Shown here in pieces: positions 34,699 through 43,336 of a stretch of DNA of 64,000 bases (position 1 is its first letter; every line of letters starts with the position of its first letter). The DNA is from Streptococcus marmotae (GTDB lineage: Bacteria; Bacillota; Bacilli; Lactobacillales; Streptococcaceae): the NCBI RefSeq assembly GCF_001623565.1, contig NZ_CP015196.1, forward strand, positions 930,001-994,000, read 5' to 3'. The translations under genes and the position numbers were made by a program. The notes beneath the pieces were generated by a model. It saw nothing but the letters and a program-made list of their open reading frames with translations. It was not told the DNA's origin and ran no database searches.

Positions 34699-36741
34699 AT
34701 GATTGATAACCGTACCATTGCTATCTTAATGGAATTGTTTGCCAATCAAGAGATGAGCCTATATGAATTGAGTATTCAGACAGGAATTGAAAAAGAACAG
34801 TTATTGGCAAGCCTTGAGCAGGTCAATCACGTATTGGAGGCTCATGCTTTTGAGGAGATTCAGGAGCAAGACGGAGTTTATCAGGTACCTGATTCCTTGC
34901 TAGAGGAAAGTTATCACATTTTTGAAATGTTTCGCAATCGACAAATTTATTTGTCGCAGGAGGAGCGGATTGTCCTCATCTATCTTTACACCTTTATTCG
35001 GAAGGATTTTATTTCCAATGTGCATTATCAAGAACTCTTGAGTGTCAGTAGGAATACTACGCTTTCGGATATTAAAAATGTAAAGGAAATGTGCTTGCGA
35101 TTTGGTGTTTCATTTGACTATACCAGAGCGCGTGGCTATCACTTAAATGGTCGGGAGGAAGACAAACATCGTCTAGCCTTGTATGCCATTAGTGATTGCT
35201 TGCAGACCTCGATTGGCTTGTGGGCCTTGGATTATATTCTAAGAGCTTGGCAGGAAGATAATGCGATTGATATACTGAAAAAGACCAGTCAGCAGGCCTG
35301 TCAATTTTACCAAGTTTCGGCTTTGGAAGATCGTTTGGATGAATACTTGTATTTCTTGCAGTTTCTGGCTATTCGTCAGGCTAGGGTTCAGTTGGAAATC
35401 GATTGGCCGACTGCAACAACTCTCGGATTTATTCAAGAATTTGTCGAGCAACTCTGGGAAATCCTTCAAACCAAAAAGAAGGCGAAACATACCTTATCAG
35501 AGAAGTGGTTGGCCTATTTAGCCCATTTGTTGCAGGGGTGCCTTGAGGGAGATGTAGAGCAAAAAGAAGGTTTGTTTCATCAATTGACCGTTGCGATTGT
35601 GGAGGAAATGGAGCGACTGTCTCTGATTGAATTTGATAATCGTTTGGAGATGATTGAGGGTCTACAGCGCCACTTAATTCCTGCTTACTATCGTTTGACT
35701 TCACAGTTGGTCAATGTCAACTCCTATACGGATGTGATTAAGGAAGAGCATAAGGACTTATTCCAATTGGTGCAAAAAGCCTTAGCACCTTTAGAAGCTC
35801 ATCTCGGTTTTGCCATTCCAGACAGTGAAGTATCCTACTTTGTCATTCATTTTGGTGGCTACATTGAGGCAAAAAAAGAGCGTTCGTTTCGCTACCGTGC
35901 CTTGGTGGTCTGCCCTAATGGGGTCAGCTCATCCTTGATTGTCAAAGAAAATCTCCGCCAGCTGTTTCCAAATATTTCCTTTGCGGATACGCATTCGCTC
36001 AAGGAATTTGAAGAAAGCCATAGCGAAGAGTACGATATGATTTTTGCGACGATTAAGCTGGAGACCCAGTTACCTTTCTTTTTAGTTCCTCAGTTGATGA
36101 CAACTAGTCAAAAGAAAGATTTATTCCAGCTAGTGAGTGACCAATTTCCGAATGCCGGATATTTCCCGATTGAAATTGAACAATTACTAGCAGTGATTGG
36201 CAAGCACGCGACGATTCATCGTGAACAGTCCTTGAAATACGAGTTGGTTCAGTTTATGAATCAGCAATCTTATGAACGAAGGAGACGAAGTCCTATGTTA
36301 GGCGAACTTATTACGAAAGAGACCTTCCAACGCTCTAGCGAGAGTCTGAATTGGAAAGAAGCGATTGCTTTAGCCACTCAGCCTTTAGTAGCAAATGGTT
36401 CGGTGGAAGCACGATATATTGATGCCATGATTGGCAAGGTGACAGAGTTTGGTCCCTTTATTGATTTAGGAAAAGGCGTAGCCATTCCCCATGCGCGTCC
36501 AGAAGACGGGGTTAATCAAATTGGGATGTCCATGCTAGCGTTGGAAAATCCAGTCTATCTCCTTGATGATCCAGCGCATGAAATTCGTCTGTTTATCTGC
36601 ATTGCAGCAATTGATAACCAGACACACTTAAAGGCACTTTCAGGTTTAACAGCCATTTTACGAAAGGAAGAAAATATTCAACAACTCATCAATGCCAAGA
36701 GCTTTGATGATATCGCAGACTTAATAAAGGAGGTTAACTAA
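34699..36741 (+). CDS. PTS-controlled transcription regulator with PRD, IIB-like and IIA domains
   Basis: It encodes 680 residues with AAGGAGGACG before the ATG. An N-terminal helix-turn-helix region (about 1-170) is followed by two PRD domains (about 180-385), a IIB-like domain with Cys405 in VVCPNGVSS, and a C-terminal mannitol/fructose-type IIA domain with phospho-acceptor His598 in IPHARPEDG. The fused IIA probably also serves the IIB and IIC encoded next, since no separate IIA gene is present. It is the first gene of the operon and its likely activator. Confidence 0.88.
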   Translation: MIDNRTIAILMELFANQEMSLYELSIQTGIEKEQLLASLEQVNHVLEAHAFEEIQEQDGVYQVPDSLLEESYHIFEMFRNRQIYLSQEERIVLIYLYTFIRKDFISNVHYQELLSVSRNTTLSDIKNVKEMCLRFGVSFDYTRARGYHLNGREEDKHRLALYAISDCLQTSIGLWALDYILRAWQEDNAIDILKKTSQQACQFYQVSALEDRLDEYLYFLQFLAIRQARVQLEIDWPTATTLGFIQEFVEQLWEILQTKKKAKHTLSEKWLAYLAHLLQGCLEGDVEQKEGLFHQLTVAIVEEMERLSLIEFDNRLEMIEGLQRHLIPAYYRLTSQLVNVNSYTDVIKEEHKDLFQLVQKALAPLEAHLGFAIPDSEVSYFVIHFGGYIEAKKERSFRYRALVVCPNGVSSSLIVKENLRQLFPNISFADTHSLKEFEESHSEEYDMIFATIKLETQLPFFLVPQLMTTSQKKDLFQLVSDQFPNAGYFPIEIEQLLAVIGKHATIHREQSLKYELVQFMNQQSYERRRRSPMLGELITKETFQRSSESLNWKEAIALATQPLVANGSVEARYIDAMIGKVTEFGPFIDLGKGVAIPHARPEDGVNQIGMSMLALENPVYLLDDPAHEIRLFICIAAIDNQTHLKALSGLTAILRKEENIQQLINAKSFDDIADLIKEVN

Positions 36742-36742
36742 T

Positions 36743-37027
36743 ATGTTACGAATCGGTACTGCATGTGGTTCAGGATTGGGGTCAAGTTTCATGGTGCAAA
36801 TGAATATTGAGTCAATCTTGAGAGATTTAGGCGTTTCAGATGTAAACGTTGAGCATTATGACTTGGGTGGTGCAAATCCAAGTGAAGCTGATGTATGGAT
36901 TGTAGCTCGTGACTTGGCAGATTCTGCAACACACTTGGGTGATGTCCGTGTCTTAAATAGTATTATTGACATGGATGAGCTTAAAGAACTCGTTACAGCA
37001 ATTTGTCAGGAAAAAGGCTTGATTTAA
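36743..37027 (+). CDS. PTS sugar transporter subunit IIB, ascorbate (SgaB/UlaB) type
   Basis: It encodes 94 residues starting MLRIGTACGSGLGSSFMVQMN; Cys8 is the phosphorylation site and the C-G-S-G-L-G-S-S-F pattern is that of ascorbate-class IIB proteins. It passes phosphate from IIA to the incoming sugar on IIC. It starts 1 nt after the regulator stop. Confidence 0.92.
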   Translation: MLRIGTACGSGLGSSFMVQMNIESILRDLGVSDVNVEHYDLGGANPSEADVWIVARDLADSATHLGDVRVLNSIIDMDELKELVTAICQEKGLI

Positions 37028-37033
37028 TGAAGA

Positions 37034-37056
37034 GAGGAAGTGGTTAGTTACCGCTT
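37034..37056 (+). other. Intercistronic stem-loop between IIB and IIC genes
   Basis: GGAAGTGGT pairs with ACCGCTTCC around a short loop, with one mismatch. It lies in the only sizeable gap of the operon and has no T-run. It may mark an RNA processing or stabilising site. Confidence 0.55.
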
Positions 37057-37074
37057 CCGTAGGAGGATATGATT

Positions 37075-38421
37075 ATGTTTTTAGATTTTTTAATTGATAT
37101 CGCAAAAACACCTGCAATTTTGGTTGCATTGATTGCGATTCTAGGCTTGGTTCTGCAAAAGAAGCCACTTTCAGATATTATGAAAGGTGGGATTAAGACA
37201 TTCGTTGGCTTCTTGGTTGTTTCAGGTGGTGCAGGAATTGTGCAAAATTCCTTGCAACCGTTTGGACAGATGTTTGAGCACGCTTTTCATTTGACAGGGG
37301 TTGTACCAAATAATGAAGCGATTGTAGCCGTTGCTTTAACAGAATACGGGACAGCAACTTCTCTCATTATGCTATTGGGGATGGTCTTTAACATCGCGAT
37401 TGCCCGCTTTACTCGCTTTAAATACATCTTCTTGACAGGTCACCATACGCTTTACATGGCGTGTATGATTGCGGTTATTCTCTCTGTGGCAGGCTTTACC
37501 TCTGCTGGTTTGATTGTCATGGGAGGATTGGCTCTTGCCTTAATCATGACCTTGTCTCCAGCCTTTGTACAAAAATATATGGTTCAATTGACTGGCAATG
37601 ATAAGGTGGCGCTTGGTCACTTTGGTTCACTTGGTTACTGGCTCAGCGGATTTATCGGTGGTCTTGTAGGGGACAAATCAACTTCAACGGAAGATATGAA
37701 ATTCCCTAAAGGTTTGGCCTTCTTGCGTGATAGTACCGTAAGTATCGCTATTTCCATGTCTGTTATTTATATGATTGTAGCCTTCTTTGCAGGTGGCGAC
37801 TATATTAAAGAAAACCTTAGCAATGGAACAAATAGCATGGTGTACGCTCTTACCCTTGGTGGTACATTTGCGGCAGGTGTCTTTGTTATCTTGGCAGGTG
37901 TCCGCTTAATCTTGGCAGAAATTGTGCCAGCCTTCAAAGGAATTTCAGAAAAATTGGTACCAAATTCAAAACCAGCCTTGGACTGCCCAATCGTGTATCC
38001 ATATGCTCCAAATGCTGTATTGATTGGTTTTATCTCTAGTTTTGTTGGTGGTATCGTGAGCATGTTCATCTTGATTGCAACAGGTGGCGTGGTCATCTTG
38101 CCAGGTGTTGTGCCTCACTTCTTCTGTGGTGCAACTGCGGGGGTTATCGGAAATGCCTCAGGTGGTGTACGTGGTGCTGTTATCGGTTCATTTGTTCATG
38201 GTATCTTAATCAGCTTCCTTCCAGTCTTCTTGCTTCCAGTTATGGGAAGTCTTGGATTTGCTGGTTCAACATTCTCTGATGCAGACTTTGGTCTATCAGG
38301 AATCTTCCTTGGTCTTCTAGCAGATCATGGTGGTGTCATGACTGTTTCAATCGGTATCTTTGCAATCTTGGCATTGATGGTTGGTTTATCAGTTGTCAAG
38401 AAAGATCAGAAAGAAGGATAA
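37075..38421 (+). CDS. PTS transporter subunit IIC, ascorbate (SgaT/UlaA) type
   Basis: It encodes about 448 residues. AGGAGG at 37061-37066 favours the ATG at 37075 over the one at 37069. About ten membrane segments are present. TGHHTLYMACM and the long first cytosolic turn GGIKTFVGFLVVSGGAGIVQ match UlaA-type permeases. The sugar is unknown: the family carries ascorbate and some pentitols, and the split transketolase downstream suggests a product entering the pentose phosphate pathway. Confidence 0.9.
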   Translation: MFLDFLIDIAKTPAILVALIAILGLVLQKKPLSDIMKGGIKTFVGFLVVSGGAGIVQNSLQPFGQMFEHAFHLTGVVPNNEAIVAVALTEYGTATSLIMLLGMVFNIAIARFTRFKYIFLTGHHTLYMACMIAVILSVAGFTSAGLIVMGGLALALIMTLSPAFVQKYMVQLTGNDKVALGHFGSLGYWLSGFIGGLVGDKSTSTEDMKFPKGLAFLRDSTVSIAISMSVIYMIVAFFAGGDYIKENLSNGTNSMVYALTLGGTFAAGVFVILAGVRLILAEIVPAFKGISEKLVPNSKPALDCPIVYPYAPNAVLIGFISSFVGGIVSMFILIATGGVVILPGVVPHFFCGATAGVIGNASGGVRGAVIGSFVHGILISFLPVFLLPVMGSLGFAGSTFSDADFGLSGIFLGLLADHGGVMTVSIGIFAILALMVGLSVVKKDQKEG

Positions 38422-38424
38422 AAT

Positions 38425-39273
38425 ATGACAAATAGGCTAGAAGAATTGACACACTTTGCAAAAGAAATTAGATACCATACTCTGACTACCTTGAATCAAC
38501 TTGGATTTGGTCACTATGGTGGAAGTTTGTCAATTGTTGAAGTTTTAGCCGCTCTATATGGTGAGGTTCTGGATGTAACTATCCAGAATTTCGCTTCTAA
38601 GGAGCGTGATCACTTTGTCCTATCAAAAGGACACGCAGGGCCAGCCTTGTATAGTACCTTGTACTTGAAAGGTTTCTTTGACCATGATTTTCTCTGGTCG
38701 TTGAACCGCAACGGAACACGTTTACCGTCTCATCCTGATCGGAACTTGACACCGGGGGTAGATATGACAACTGGTTCGCTTGGTCAAGGAATGAGTGTTG
38801 CGACAGGAATTGCCTACGGTAAACAAATTACGAATTCGCCTCACTATACCTATGCCTTAGTAGGAGATGGAGAATTGAATGAAGGTCAGTGTTGGGAAGC
38901 GGCTCAGTTCGCAGCACACCAAGAGTTATCTCACTTGATTCTTTTTGTAGATGATAATAAGAAACAATTAGATGGTCCTACTGCAGAAATTTGCCAAACC
39001 TTTGATTTTGTAGAAAAATTTGCCTCCTTTGGTTGGGAAGCCGTTCGGGTAGATGGTTCTAGTATCGAAGCAATTCTTGAGGCGATTCAAGCGATGAAAG
39101 ACAGTCGTTCTTCTCGTCCAAAATGTATTGTACTTGATACTGTTAAGGGACAAGGAATTGATTTCCTTGAAACGATGGCAAGTAATCACCATTTACGACT
39201 ATCTGGTCAATTGGTGGATGATTTAGAAGCTGCTGCACAGGCGTTAGCAAGTGAATTGGAGGTCACAGAATGA
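38425..39273 (+). CDS. Transketolase N-terminal subunit
   Basis: It encodes 282 residues carrying the thiamine diphosphate domain: FVLSKGHAGPALYSTLYLKG and the TPP motif VGDGELNEGQCWEAAQFAAH with N at VDDNKKQLDG. It is half of a split transketolase, which moves two-carbon units between sugar phosphates. It begins 3 nt after the IIC stop and overlaps the C-terminal subunit gene by 4 nt. Confidence 0.94.
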   Translation: MTNRLEELTHFAKEIRYHTLTTLNQLGFGHYGGSLSIVEVLAALYGEVLDVTIQNFASKERDHFVLSKGHAGPALYSTLYLKGFFDHDFLWSLNRNGTRLPSHPDRNLTPGVDMTTGSLGQGMSVATGIAYGKQITNSPHYTYALVGDGELNEGQCWEAAQFAAHQELSHLILFVDDNKKQLDGPTAEICQTFDFVEKFASFGWEAVRVDGSSIEAILEAIQAMKDSRSSRPKCIVLDTVKGQGIDFLETMASNHHLRLSGQLVDDLEAAAQALASELEVTE

Positions 39274-40193
39274 GACAAACAACAGAAATGCGTTTGGTAT
39301 ATAGCGACTTCCTTGCTGAAGTCGGTAAGGTTAATCAAGAAATTGCAGCCTTAGAAGCCGATTTATCAAGCTCAATGTCGACAAGTAAATTGCCGTCTAT
39401 CCTTGGTGGACGTTATGTTAACGTTGGAATTATGGAGCAAGAAATGGTAGGGGTAGCAGCAGGGATGTCTATTTTAGGCTACAAACCTTATTTGCATACA
39501 TTTGGTCCATTTGCCAGTCGCCGTGTCTTTGACCAAGTATTCTTATCATTAGGCTATGCTCAATTAAATGCGACAGTGATTGGTTCAGATGCGGGTGTAT
39601 CAGCTGAAATGAATGGTGGCACACACATGCCATTTGAAGATCTTGGCTTGATGCGCTTGATTCCAAAAGCACGGATTTATGAAGTTAGTGATGATATCCA
39701 ATTCCGAGCAGTCTTGGATGAGACCTTGGAAACAGACGGGATGAAGTATATTCGAACCATTCGTAAAGCTCCAACAGCTATTTATCAAGGTGGCGAAGAC
39801 TTTAGCAAGGGCTATTGTGTCTTGCGCGAAGGAGCAACTGCGACAATTGTCGCAAGTGGAATCATGGTGTGGCAGGCTTTGAAAGCAGCAGATTGCTTGG
39901 CAGAAGAAGGCATTGCGGTGCAAGTCATTGACCTCTTTCGAATGAAGCCAATCCATGAAGAGGTTCTGGGGTTGCTTGCAGGCAAGCCAGTGATTACTGC
40001 AGAAAACCACAATCGTGTGGGTGGTCTTGGTAGTGCTGTTTGTGAATTAGCAAGTACCAGTCCAAATACTCCAGTTTACCGTGTCGGTGTCGATGAATCC
40101 TTTGGTCAAGTTGGTCAACAAGCCTACCTCATGGATGTCTATGGTCTGACCGCAGAACACATCGTAGCTCAGGTCAAGTCAGCACTAGCTTAG
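39270..40193 (+). CDS. Transketolase C-terminal subunit
   Basis: It encodes 307 residues carrying the pyrimidine-binding domain (NVGIMEQEMVGVAAGMSILG with the catalytic Glu) and the C-terminal domain (VIDLFRMKPIHEEVL, then TAENHNRVGGLGSAV). It forms the active enzyme with the preceding subunit. As the last gene of the PTS operon it probably handles the pentose phosphate made from the imported compound. Confidence 0.94.
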   Translation: MRQTTEMRLVYSDFLAEVGKVNQEIAALEADLSSSMSTSKLPSILGGRYVNVGIMEQEMVGVAAGMSILGYKPYLHTFGPFASRRVFDQVFLSLGYAQLNATVIGSDAGVSAEMNGGTHMPFEDLGLMRLIPKARIYEVSDDIQFRAVLDETLETDGMKYIRTIRKAPTAIYQGGEDFSKGYCVLREGATATIVASGIMVWQALKAADCLAEEGIAVQVIDLFRMKPIHEEVLGLLAGKPVITAENHNRVGGLGSAVCELASTSPNTPVYRVGVDESFGQVGQQAYLMDVYGLTAEHIVAQVKSALA

Positions 40194-40201
40194 AAAGATA
40201 A

Positions 40202-40230
40202 AAAATCAGCCCCTTAACGGGGTTGATTTT
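40202..40230 (+). terminator. Terminator of the PTS-transketolase operon
   Basis: AAAATCAGCCCC pairs with GGGGTTGATTTT around a short loop. It is strong and symmetrical, so it may act in both directions. Confidence 0.88.
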
Positions 40231-40329
40231 GTGCTATGGTAAAGCAGATTTATAGTGAATTGAATAAAGGTTAGGACATCGTTAAGTCGCTTTGATGAAC
40301 GCTAGTTCTATCGGCAGCTCCCTGCCTTG

Positions 40330-40890
40330 TCAGCCACTATAGTTCTTGTTTGTGTGCGTTTCCCATTCTTCTCTAAGAATACCGTATTTGACGGAGTCGT
40401 AATAGACACCTTGCCAGTAGCGGACTTTGCGGATTTGGGCTTCTTTTGTCATACCCAATTTTTCAGCTGCTCTCATCATGCGTTTGTTGCCGCTCCAAGT
40501 TGTTAGACCGATATGTTCTAGCTCTGGCATGGTAGCAAAGATATGCTCTATCCAAAGTGTTAAGGCCTGAGTGCCATAGCCACCGTTCCAGTAGGCGGGA
40601 TCATAGATGATGATTCCTATTTCGAGCCACCGAGTTTTCTCGTTTTCCCAATAGTAGGAGAGCATGCCAATTGGCTTTTCACCTATAAAAATTCCTTGGG
40701 CTCTTGGTAATCGTAGGAAAGGATATTCGTTCCCTTCTTTAAAGGCTTCAAAGCTGTCAAAGGTTTGGTAATCATCAAAATAAGGAGCGTCCCATTTTTT
40801 CCATTCAGGGTCAGCTGCTCGAAAGCCGATTTCCCAAATTTGCTTGAGATCGCCCTCTGTAAAGGGTTTTAAGTGGAGTTTGTTCATCAT
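40330..40890 (-). CDS. GNAT-family acetyltransferase, RimJ/RimL-like
   Basis: It encodes 186 residues. The fold is visible as WLEIGIIIYDPAYWNGGYGTQALTLWIEHIF (about 88-118; the acetyl-CoA loop reads N-G-G-Y-G-T) and NKRMMRAAEKLGMTKEAQIRKVRYWQG (about 134-160). It resembles streptococcal proteins that acetylate protein N-termini or small amines; substrate unknown. GGAG lies 7 nt before the first of two ATGs. It reads toward the PTS operon terminator. Confidence 0.85.
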   Translation of the reverse strand: MMNKLHLKPFTEGDLKQIWEIGFRAADPEWKKWDAPYFDDYQTFDSFEAFKEGNEYPFLRLPRAQGIFIGEKPIGMLSYYWENEKTRWLEIGIIIYDPAYWNGGYGTQALTLWIEHIFATMPELEHIGLTTWSGNKRMMRAAEKLGMTKEAQIRKVRYWQGVYYDSVKYGILREEWETHTNKNYSG

Positions 40891-40950
40891 TGTGTTTCTC
40901 CTTGCTGTTACTATTAGTAGTATAGCATATGATGGGAAGCTTTGCCTTTG

Positions 40951-40984
40951 GTATGAACAAATTCTGAAAGAAGTATGCTATACT
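40951..40984 (+). promoter_or_regulatory. Two-component operon promoter with response-regulator operator
   Basis: GTATGAACAAATTCTGAA at 40951-40968 lies 10 nt before -10 TATACT (40979-40984), in place of a -35. The same 18 bases stand at the same distance from the -10 before the ABC operon (43272-43305). TGAACAA and TGAA recur 11 bp apart, as for OmpR-type regulators. It implies autoregulation. Confidence 0.7.
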
Positions 40985-41016
40985 AAAATAAATAGAGAAT
41001 ACCGCGAGGAAATCCC

Positions 41017-41718
41017 ATGTATAAGATTTTGGTAATAGATGATGATCTGGAAATTTTGAAATTGATTCGAACGATTTTAGAGATGAAGAACTTTTCTGTT
41101 ACTACTCGTCAGGAAGTGTCATTACCCATTGATCCAAAAGTCTTTAAGGGGTTTGATTTGATTTTGTTGGATGTGATGTTGCAACAAACGGATGGTCTTG
41201 CGATTTGTAGAGCGATTCGGCAAGAAGTGGATACACCGATTGTCTTTGTCAGTGCTAGGGATACGGAAGAAGATATTGTCAAGGGACTGCAGTTAGGTGG
41301 GGATGACTATATTACGAAACCTTTTGGGGTCAAACAACTGAGCGCAAAAGTGGAGGCTCATCTGAGAAGAGAGGTGCGAACTCGACAGGCTCAAGAGAGA
41401 TATGAGCAGGTCGTTCGTGAACTGGGTGCTGTCAGCTTTTTCTTGGAAGAGAACCAAGTTAGTATTAGGGGACAGGTCTTGTCTCTAACGCAACGAGAGT
41501 ATGCTATTTTAGAGTTGCTTTCTCGTTATCCACAAAAAGTCTTTACACGAGAAGAAATCTATGAACAGGTCTATGATGAAGAGGCGGATGCTCTGTTTCA
41601 TTCTATTTCAGAATATATCTATCAGATTCGGACAAAATTTGCGCCACACGGTGTCAATCCAATTAAAACAATCAGAGGGATAGGGTATCAATATGCAGAT
41701 GGCACACTACTCCATTAA
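41017..41718 (+). CDS. Response regulator of the OmpR family (NisR/SpaR-like)
   Basis: It encodes 233 residues: a receiver domain with acidic residues D8-D10, phospho-acceptor Asp52 in ILLDVML and Lys102 region YITKPFG, then a winged-helix DNA-binding domain (LSLTQREYAILELLSRYPQKVFTREEIYEQV). It belongs with regulators of lantibiotic synthesis and immunity. It overlaps the kinase gene by 26 nt. The shared operator at 40951 and 43272 is its probable binding site. Confidence 0.92.
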   Translation: MYKILVIDDDLEILKLIRTILEMKNFSVTTRQEVSLPIDPKVFKGFDLILLDVMLQQTDGLAICRAIRQEVDTPIVFVSARDTEEDIVKGLQLGGDDYITKPFGVKQLSAKVEAHLRREVRTRQAQERYEQVVRELGAVSFFLEENQVSIRGQVLSLTQREYAILELLSRYPQKVFTREEIYEQVYDEEADALFHSISEYIYQIRTKFAPHGVNPIKTIRGIGYQYADGTLLH

Positions 41719-43051
41719 ACACCGAGTTCTACGAAGTGTAGGAGAAATCGCCATTGGGACAATTATGCAGTTTATCGGTCTAGTTGGCTTGTCTTATTTG
41801 CTCATTATGACGCAGCAAGTAATCGTTACCGATGGTCAGTTGGCTGTTTCGATTGATGAACACGCTACTGTTCAGGGCATTCGTGACCAGATCGATCCAT
41901 TTTTTTATGATTATGCTGTGTTTGATCAAGCAACTGGTGAGCTTCTTGCAGGACGTTATCAAGAGGGAGAATTGAAACAGTATCAAGCTGTTTTTAAGAA
42001 TCAAAAGGATGCTATACATCGGTCTGCAGCCTATGTTCCTTATTCCAACCGGCAACTCACTCTTGTGCTTCGTGAGCCTCTGCTACCTGAATTTACCAAT
42101 CCTAGTCTTCGTTTTATTTCGTGGAATGTCTTTAGTTATGTTCTTTTCTTCATTGGCGAATGCCTAATCGTCACTTGGTCTATTCTACGCTTGATACAGG
42201 AGTTTGTACACCATTTTCAAGCGGTACGAAGCATTTCCTTGAGTATGGGCAAACCGCAGATATCAGATCAAGCCTTCCAAGCAAGATTACTAGAGTTTGA
42301 CGAAATTTTACGAACGTTGGAGGAAAAAAGTCAGGAATTAGCGCAATTACTGGAGGCGGAACGACAGGAAAAAAGAGATTTGTCCTTTCAAGTGGCTGCC
42401 CTATCTCATGATGTTAAAACCCCTTTAACCGTCTTAAAAGGGAATTTGGAATTGCTAGAGATGACTGCCTTGACAGATCAACAGGCTCGGTTTGTTGAAT
42501 CAATGGGGTATAGTCTTGCAATCTTTGAACGGTATTTTCAGTCCATGCTGTCTTACACGCGCCTCTTGTATGAAGACAGAGATGATCGAGAACACATCGT
42601 TCTAGCAGAGTTGTTGGACGATATACAGATTGAGTTAAGGGATATGCTGGAGCAAAAGAAGATTGATTTTCAAATCATCAATGAAGTGGAGTCAATTGTC
42701 TTTTTGGGAAATGCCTTTTTAGTACACCGTGCTTTGATGAATATTCTAGTCAATGCTGTCCAATATGGGGCAGATAGTGGACGGATTAGCTTGACCATTT
42801 GTCGTCAAGCTACGTATCTTTTGTTTAAAATTTGGAATAATGGCGCCCCTTTTTCAGCAGCCGCTCTGAAACAGGGAACCAATTTATTTTTTACCGAAGA
42901 TGGTGGACGAAGCGGCAGACATTATGGTATTGGACTAGCTTTTGCCCAAGGAGTGGCCAAGCGTCATCAGGGTTATGTGCAATTGCACAATCCCTCAACT
43001 GGAGGTGCAGAAGTGATAGTGGCTATTGAGAAGAGAGAAGTGAACCCCTAG
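41693..43051 (+). CDS. Sensor histidine kinase (NisK/SpaK-like)
   Basis: It encodes 452 residues. Two membrane segments (about 20-40 and 145-170) enclose an extracytoplasmic sensor of about 100 residues, the size seen in lantibiotic-sensing kinases. A HAMP-like linker is followed by the dimerisation domain with phospho-acceptor His239 in LSHDVKTPL, then the ATP-binding domain (NILVNAVQYG and HYGIGLAFAQG). It should sense a peptide or envelope stress and phosphorylate the adjacent regulator. Confidence 0.92.
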   Translation: MQMAHYSIKHRVLRSVGEIAIGTIMQFIGLVGLSYLLIMTQQVIVTDGQLAVSIDEHATVQGIRDQIDPFFYDYAVFDQATGELLAGRYQEGELKQYQAVFKNQKDAIHRSAAYVPYSNRQLTLVLREPLLPEFTNPSLRFISWNVFSYVLFFIGECLIVTWSILRLIQEFVHHFQAVRSISLSMGKPQISDQAFQARLLEFDEILRTLEEKSQELAQLLEAERQEKRDLSFQVAALSHDVKTPLTVLKGNLELLEMTALTDQQARFVESMGYSLAIFERYFQSMLSYTRLLYEDRDDREHIVLAELLDDIQIELRDMLEQKKIDFQIINEVESIVFLGNAFLVHRALMNILVNAVQYGADSGRISLTICRQATYLLFKIWNNGAPFSAAALKQGTNLFFTEDGGRSGRHYGIGLAFAQGVAKRHQGYVQLHNPSTGGAEVIVAIEKREVNP

Positions 43052-43081
43052 GAATTGACAAACTCCTAGGGGTTTTATTTT
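43044..43081 (+). terminator. Terminator after the histidine kinase
   Basis: AACCCCTAGGA pairs with TCCTAGGGGTT, followed by TTATTTT. It separates the two-component genes from the ABC genes, which have their own promoter. Confidence 0.88.
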
Positions 43082-43155
43082 CTAACCTTGAAACTACAGA
43101 AATTTAAATATTGTTGTAATGTTTTTCTGAATTGTGAGGTTTGTCTACATTCTGA

Positions 43156-43267
43156 GACGAGCTATGCTCGCTCTATTTCTTACCTTCCACAATTCTCAAT
43201 TGCAAGGGGCGAGCTGCGCTTGCTCTATTTCCAGTTTTTATAGAGTATAACGATGTCCTAATCTTTA
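43156..43267. repeat. Dispersed repeat modules B1 and C2
   Basis: 43156-43234 (ACCTTCCACAATTCTCAATT, then GCAAGGGGCGAGCTGCGCT and CTCTATTTCCAG) recurs at 46691-46796. Positions 43248-43267 are, with one mismatch, the complement of 40265-40284 (TAAAGGTTAGGACATCGTTA). They fill the gap between kinase and ABC genes. Confidence 0.75.
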
Positions 43268-43271
43268 TATA

Positions 43272-43305
43272 GTATGAACAAATTCTGAACAAGGAGATTT
43301 ATAGT
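43272..43305 (+). promoter_or_regulatory. ABC operon promoter with the same operator
   Basis: GTATGAACAAATTCTGAA at 43272-43289, 10 nt, then TATAGT (43300-43305). Here the direct repeat is fuller: TGAACAA-4-TGAACAA. The identical geometry to 40951-40984 predicts control by the response regulator. Confidence 0.72.
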
Positions 43306-43336
43306 AAAGATAACAAAAGAAAAGGGGGACGATGCG

